Shown: one piece after another, positions 35,041-37,819 of the stretch
Layout of the letters: each line of letters begins with the position of its first letter
Numbering within the stretch: position 1 is the stretch's first letter
Position numbers and translations under genes: made by a program
Notes under the pieces: generated by a model
Told to the model about the DNA's origin: nothing
The model's input: only the letters and a program-made list of their open reading frames with translations
The model's database searches: none
Source: Alphaproteobacteria bacterium UBA2964
GTDB lineage: Bacteria > Pseudomonadota > Alphaproteobacteria > MPNO01 > UBA2964
Reading direction: 5' to 3'
Assembly: GCA_002348425.1 (NCBI GenBank)
Contig: DEBE01000022.1
Span: 1 to 37,819, forward strand
Length of the DNA stretch: 37,819 bases

Positions 35041-36099
35041 ATTAAAAGTCGTAGCTATAAAGAAGCAGGGGTTGATATTGATGCTGGAACAGCATTTGTC
35101 AATTCCATAAAAAAACACATCAAATCTACAGCACGCCCAGGGGCTAACGTTGATGTTGGTGGTTTCGGAGGTATTTTTGACCTCGCACCAACAAGAATGA
35201 AAGACCCTATTTTAGTTGCTGCGACCGACGGCGTGGGTACAAAGCTAAAAATTGCAGCGTCCTTAGATGACCACTATAACGTTGGAATTGATCTAGTCGC
35301 AATGTGCGTTAATGATTTAATCGTGCAAGGAGCAGAACCATTATTTTTCTTAGATTATTTGGCTACTGCAAAACTTATTTCTAACCGAGCGGAAGAAATA
35401 ATTAGTGGTATTGCGGAGGGTTGTAGACAAGCAAGATGTGCTCTTATAGGCGGAGAAACTGCTGAAATGCCGGGACTATATCAAGGTGATGATTATGATT
35501 TGGCAGGATTTTCTGTAGGTGCTGTTAGTCGCCAAAATATAATAACAGGTCAAACGATTACCGAAAATGATAAGGTATTAGGCCTATTATCTAGTGGGAT
35601 CCATTCGAATGGGTTTTCGTTGGTCCGAAAAATTATTGATGATAAAGGTCTAAATTTTGATAGCCAATGTCCATTCTCTGATAAGCCTCTTGGCTCCACT
35701 TTACTTACACCAACCCGCATTTACGTAAAATCATGTTTGGCGGCGCATGGGTCGGGACATCTAAGAGGATTGGCGCACATAACTGGTGGCGGTTTGATTG
35801 AAAATATTCCTAGAATTTTACCCACTGGGTTAGGCGTTCAGCTTGAGGGTGGCAGTTGGCCCATAGACGATATTTTTAAATGGCTTTCTACACAAGGAAA
35901 TATATCTGCAGAAGAAATGGCAAGAACATTTAATTGTGGCATCGGAATGATAGCTATCGTTGATCCCAAACATTCTAATTCCGTAAAGGAAATTTTTTGT
36001 CAAAATGGTGAGGTTGTGTATGAAATTGGTACAGTTAAGAAATTGGAAAAACAACCAACGGTTCAGATAAACAATTGGGAAGAAGAATGGCAAAGCTAA
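35041..36099 (+). CDS. purM: Phosphoribosylformylglycinamidine cyclo-ligase (AIR synthetase), start codon non-standard
   Basis: PurM closes the imidazole ring to form AIR in purine synthesis. Motifs: SYKEAGVDIDAG at the N-terminus, TDGVGTK, GIDLVAMCVNDL, GGETAEMPG and HSNGFSL, then HITGGGLIENIPR and TFNCGIGM. The conserved N-terminus is encoded from about 35053, but the frame from the upstream stop TAA (35023) to 35196 contains no ATG, GTG, TTG or CTG. The first ATG (35197) would remove about 50 conserved residues. ATT at 35041 gives 352 residues (E. coli: 345) and is my provisional start; a one-base indel in the AAAA run at 35043-35046, joining a GTG frame at 35030, is the alternative. Overlaps purN by 13 bases. 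Confidence 0.9.
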   Translation: MKSRSYKEAGVDIDAGTAFVNSIKKHIKSTARPGANVDVGGFGGIFDLAPTRMKDPILVAATDGVGTKLKIAASLDDHYNVGIDLVAMCVNDLIVQGAEPLFFLDYLATAKLISNRAEEIISGIAEGCRQARCALIGGETAEMPGLYQGDDYDLAGFSVGAVSRQNIITGQTITENDKVLGLLSSGIHSNGFSLVRKIIDDKGLNFDSQCPFSDKPLGSTLLTPTRIYVKSCLAAHGSGHLRGLAHITGGGLIENIPRILPTGLGVQLEGGSWPIDDIFKWLSTQGNISAEEMARTFNCGIGMIAIVDPKHSNSVKEIFCQNGEVVYEIGTVKKLEKQPTVQINNWEEEWQS

Positions 36100-36737
36100 A
36101 AACGGCCGTTCTAATTTCTGGAAGGGGTTCAAATTTACAAGCGCTCATTGATTATTGTCAGTCCGAAAACTCTAGAGCCCAAATTAGCCTAGTTATTTCA
36201 AATGTTAAGGGTGCCGCGGGTTTAGAAAAAGCTACCGAAGCAGGAATTATCTCCGAAGTAATTGAACACAATTTATTTAAAAATAGAAATTCTTTCGAGA
36301 ATGCCTTAACTGAAACTCTCGACGGTTATGGTATTGAGTTTATATGCCTTGCCGGCTTTATGAGAATTTTGACTGATGCGTTCGTAAAACGATGGCATAA
36401 TAAAATTATTAATATTCATCCCTCCCTCCTTCCGTCTTTTAAAGGTTTAAAAACCCATGAGCGTGCCCTACAAGAGGGGGTCAAATTTACGGGATGCACT
36501 GTTCATTTCGTTAGGGAAGAAATGGATACCGGGCCAATTATTGTTCAAGCTGCGGTCCCTATTCTAAGTGATGATGATCCAAAAAGTCTTGAACATCGTG
36601 TTTTACTCGCCGAACATCGCTGCTATCCACTCGCTCTGAATTTAATTGCAGAAAATAGAGTAACCATTATTAATGAAAAAGTTTCAATTCCAAACTCGAA
36701 GGCACCCGGTGTTTTCTTTTCAAACCCCATTGAATAA
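36087..36737 (+). CDS. purN: Phosphoribosylglycinamide formyltransferase
   Basis: A 216-residue GAR transformylase using 10-formyl-tetrahydrofolate. SGRGSNLQAL at 11-20 binds the phosphate. The catalytic set N109, H111 (INIHPSLLPSF) and D147 (EMDTGP) matches E. coli N106, H108 and D144. ATG 36087 gives the normal N-terminus and overlaps the end of purM by 13 bases, so it is coupled to it; the frame opens earlier at a TTG (36075), which is unlikely. Confidence 0.96.
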   Translation: MAKLKTAVLISGRGSNLQALIDYCQSENSRAQISLVISNVKGAAGLEKATEAGIISEVIEHNLFKNRNSFENALTETLDGYGIEFICLAGFMRILTDAFVKRWHNKIINIHPSLLPSFKGLKTHERALQEGVKFTGCTVHFVREEMDTGPIIVQAAVPILSDDDPKSLEHRVLLAEHRCYPLALNLIAENRVTIINEKVSIPNSKAPGVFFSNPIE

Positions 36738-36756
36738 CTTTCAAGAGACCTTTAAA

Positions 36757-36783
36757 AACCTTTTTAAGGTTCTAATAATTTTT
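36757..36783 (+). terminator. Possible weak terminator after purN
   Basis: AACCTT and AAGGTT form a 6-base stem with a TTT loop at 36757-36771, followed by CTAATAATTTTT. The stem is short and the T-run is displaced, so termination would be partial. Confidence 0.35.
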
Positions 36784-36814
36784 CTATTGAAATTTATATA
36801 ATTTTTGGAGTTAA

Positions 36815-36943
36815 GATGACAGACATTACAGAAACAGTTTCAGAAAATGCAAAAGAAGGCTGGAAAGGTTTTTCATTATTTATGTTCATTGGTACCACCT
36901 TTGTGCTTTTAGTGGTCGCGCTAATGGCGCTTTTCCTGCTTTA
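36815..36943 (+). CDS. Very small membrane protein, aa3-type cytochrome c oxidase subunit IV-like
   Basis: A 42-residue protein starting at an ATG with GGAG at 36807-36810, spacing 4. It has a short acidic N-terminus, then EGWKGFSLFMFIGTTFVLL and a single membrane helix ending in ALMALFLL. This matches the pattern of alphaproteobacterial aa3-oxidase subunit IV (PF07835), a one-helix accessory subunit: W-x-G-F before the helix and an MALFLL end. The catalytic oxidase subunits are not in the window. Converges with ndk, leaving 4 bases between stops. Confidence 0.7.
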
Positions 36944-36947
36944 AAAT

Positions 36948-37370
36948 TTAACCAACTAACTCTGTTTGACTGAAGAAAAATCCAATTTCAGTTGCGGCAT
37001 TTTCCGTTGAATCAGACCCGTGAACTGAGTTAGCTTCTATCGACTCACCGAAATCTTTTCTGATAGTACCTTCATCAGCATTGGCAGGATTTGTAGCACC
37101 CATAATAGTCCGGTTGGTAGCGACGGCATTATCTCCTTCCAAAACCTGTACCACGACTGGGCCAGAGCACATAAATTCACATAAGTCTGAGAAAAAAGCT
37201 CTCTCAGAATGCACCGCATAGAACCCCTCAGCCTGTTTAAGGCTCATATGAATGCGTTTCTGGGCAATGATTCTTAAACCATTTTCCTCAAAGCGAGCGT
37301 TAATTTTACCCGTTAAATTTCTGCGCGTAGCGTCTGGTTTAATTATGGACAAAGTTCTTTGAATAGTCAT
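36948..37370 (-). CDS. ndk: Nucleoside diphosphate kinase
   Basis: A 140-residue NDP kinase that balances nucleoside triphosphates by a phosphohistidine relay. H117 lies in [19 protein letters not shown] at 8-14 and the RTIMGATNP loop (87-95) are the other family marks. ATG 37370 ([14 protein letters not shown]) gives the standard start; the frame extends further upstream to 37433 but that part overlaps the promoter and is not conserved. Confidence 0.97.
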   Translation of the reverse strand: MTIQRTLSIIKPDATRRNLTGKINARFEENGLRIIAQKRIHMSLKQAEGFYAVHSERAFFSDLCEFMCSGPVVVQVLEGDNAVATNRTIMGATNPANADEGTIRKDFGESIEANSVHGSDSTENAATEIGFFFSQTELVG

Positions 37371-37404
37371 TGGGCAGTTACTCTCATTTTTCAAGGGCGG
37401 CGGC

Positions 37405-37433
37405 CTTATATACGTTTGCCTCGCACTCGGCAA
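37405..37433 (-). promoter_or_regulatory. Promoter for ndk
   Basis: On the minus strand TTGCCG (37433-37428) and TATAAG (37410-37405) are 17 bases apart, with a predicted start about 35 bases before the ATG. A small inverted repeat, TTGCC/GGCAA, overlaps the -35 box and spacer. Confidence 0.5.
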
Positions 37434-37500
37434 CCTTCTTGTGCATATTATTTAGAGAAAATTTCTTAATAAATAGGCAAAAATTAACTTTCACTTATTA

Positions 37501-37819
37501 TTATTTCTTCTCCCAGCCACCTAAATCCGTTTGTTGCCAATAGGTTAAACGCGCTCCGGTATTCTTAATATTTTTCCACCGCTCCCTTGCAGCTAAAACT
37601 GCCACTTCATCATTTCCATCAAAAATTTCTATACAACGTTCATAATCAACCCAACACTTGCTGTCTGCTCCGTCTGTTAAAACTAAAACATCCGCCTGAT
37701 TAGGGTTGTCACTATCATGAGTTATCCAAATCGGATGTTCAGGAGCATGACCCTCTTTTCTAGTGCCGTGCGGCAAAAAAGACGCAGGGTCAATAGTCCA
37801 AAGGGAAGCATTGAAAAAG
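37501..37819 (-). CDS. holC: DNA polymerase III chi subunit (N-terminus beyond window edge)
   Basis: The frame is open to the right edge, so the N-terminal part is missing. The visible end reads SLWTIDPASFLPHGTRKEG, HPIWITHDSDNPNQADVLVLTDG, then an acidic IFDGNDEVAVLAARERWK helix and LTYWQQTDLGGWEKK, the C-terminal pattern of HolC. Chi links the clamp-loader complex to SSB. A TTG at 37776 is not the start, since homologous residues continue upstream. Order holC-ndk is common in alphaproteobacteria. Confidence 0.92.
   Translation of the reverse strand, partial: FFNASLWTIDPASFLPHGTRKEGHAPEHPIWITHDSDNPNQADVLVLTDGADSKCWVDYERCIEIFDGNDEVAVLAARERWKNIKNTGARLTYWQQTDLGGWEKK

Overview
The window looks like a piece of chromosome from a low-GC, probably marine, alphaproteobacterium. 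The evidence is gene content and order: gatC-gatA-gatB next to ruvX; plsY-topA-rnr-rpmG; aspS divergent from rnd; hdaA, a PerM-type permease, a CDP-alcohol phosphatidyltransferase and a DUF2066 protein facing purM-purN; a very short aa3-oxidase subunit IV-like gene; then ndk and holC. Genes are tightly packed, with many 4-base or longer overlaps. I see no phage, IS, integrase or CRISPR array.

Layout. (1) 1-14.7 kb is accessory, mostly small-molecule metabolism and transport: an amidohydrolase cut by the left edge, a rhodanese-UbiD pair, a secreted thermonuclease overlapping a lipocalin lipoprotein, a DUF2914-like exported protein, tRNA-Ser(GCU), three Nu-class (YfcG-like) glutathione transferases around an M24 creatinase/prolidase-like protein, an EamA exporter, two paralogous MFS transporters, a TauD-type dioxygenase followed directly by the C-terminal stump of a TctC-type solute-binding protein, a two-domain cupin, and a small orphan. 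(2) 14.7-18.9 kb holds the GatCAB amidotransferase operon, with an unknown membrane protein gene inserted between gatA and gatB, and divergent ruvX. (3) 18.9-22.0 kb is a second accessory patch: a 2-hydroxyacid dehydrogenase, an AEC transporter, a flavin reductase-like protein and an orphan. (4) 22.2-37.8 kb is information processing and core metabolism: plsY, topA, rnr, rpmG, aspS, rnd, hdaA, perM-like, pgsA-like, DUF2066, purM, purN, cox4-like, ndk, and holC cut by the right edge.

How the genes fit together. GatCAB and an AspRS with a non-discriminating-type residue (H33) suggest Asn-tRNA(Asn) is made by transamidation. PurM and PurN are overlapping, coupled steps of purine synthesis. HdaA and HolC belong to replication control and the replisome. 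RNase R and RNase D handle RNA turnover.

Main oddities: purM has its conserved N-terminus encoded but no ATG/GTG/TTG/CTG in frame for the first 52 codons; the M24 protein has lost most metal ligands; the first cupin domain has lost a metal histidine; the TctC gene is a remnant; and the usual pyrB-pyrC and dprA neighbours of plsY are missing. I found no convincing previously undescribed multi-gene system. The best leads are the purM start, the GST/M24 cluster and the membrane protein inside the gat operon.
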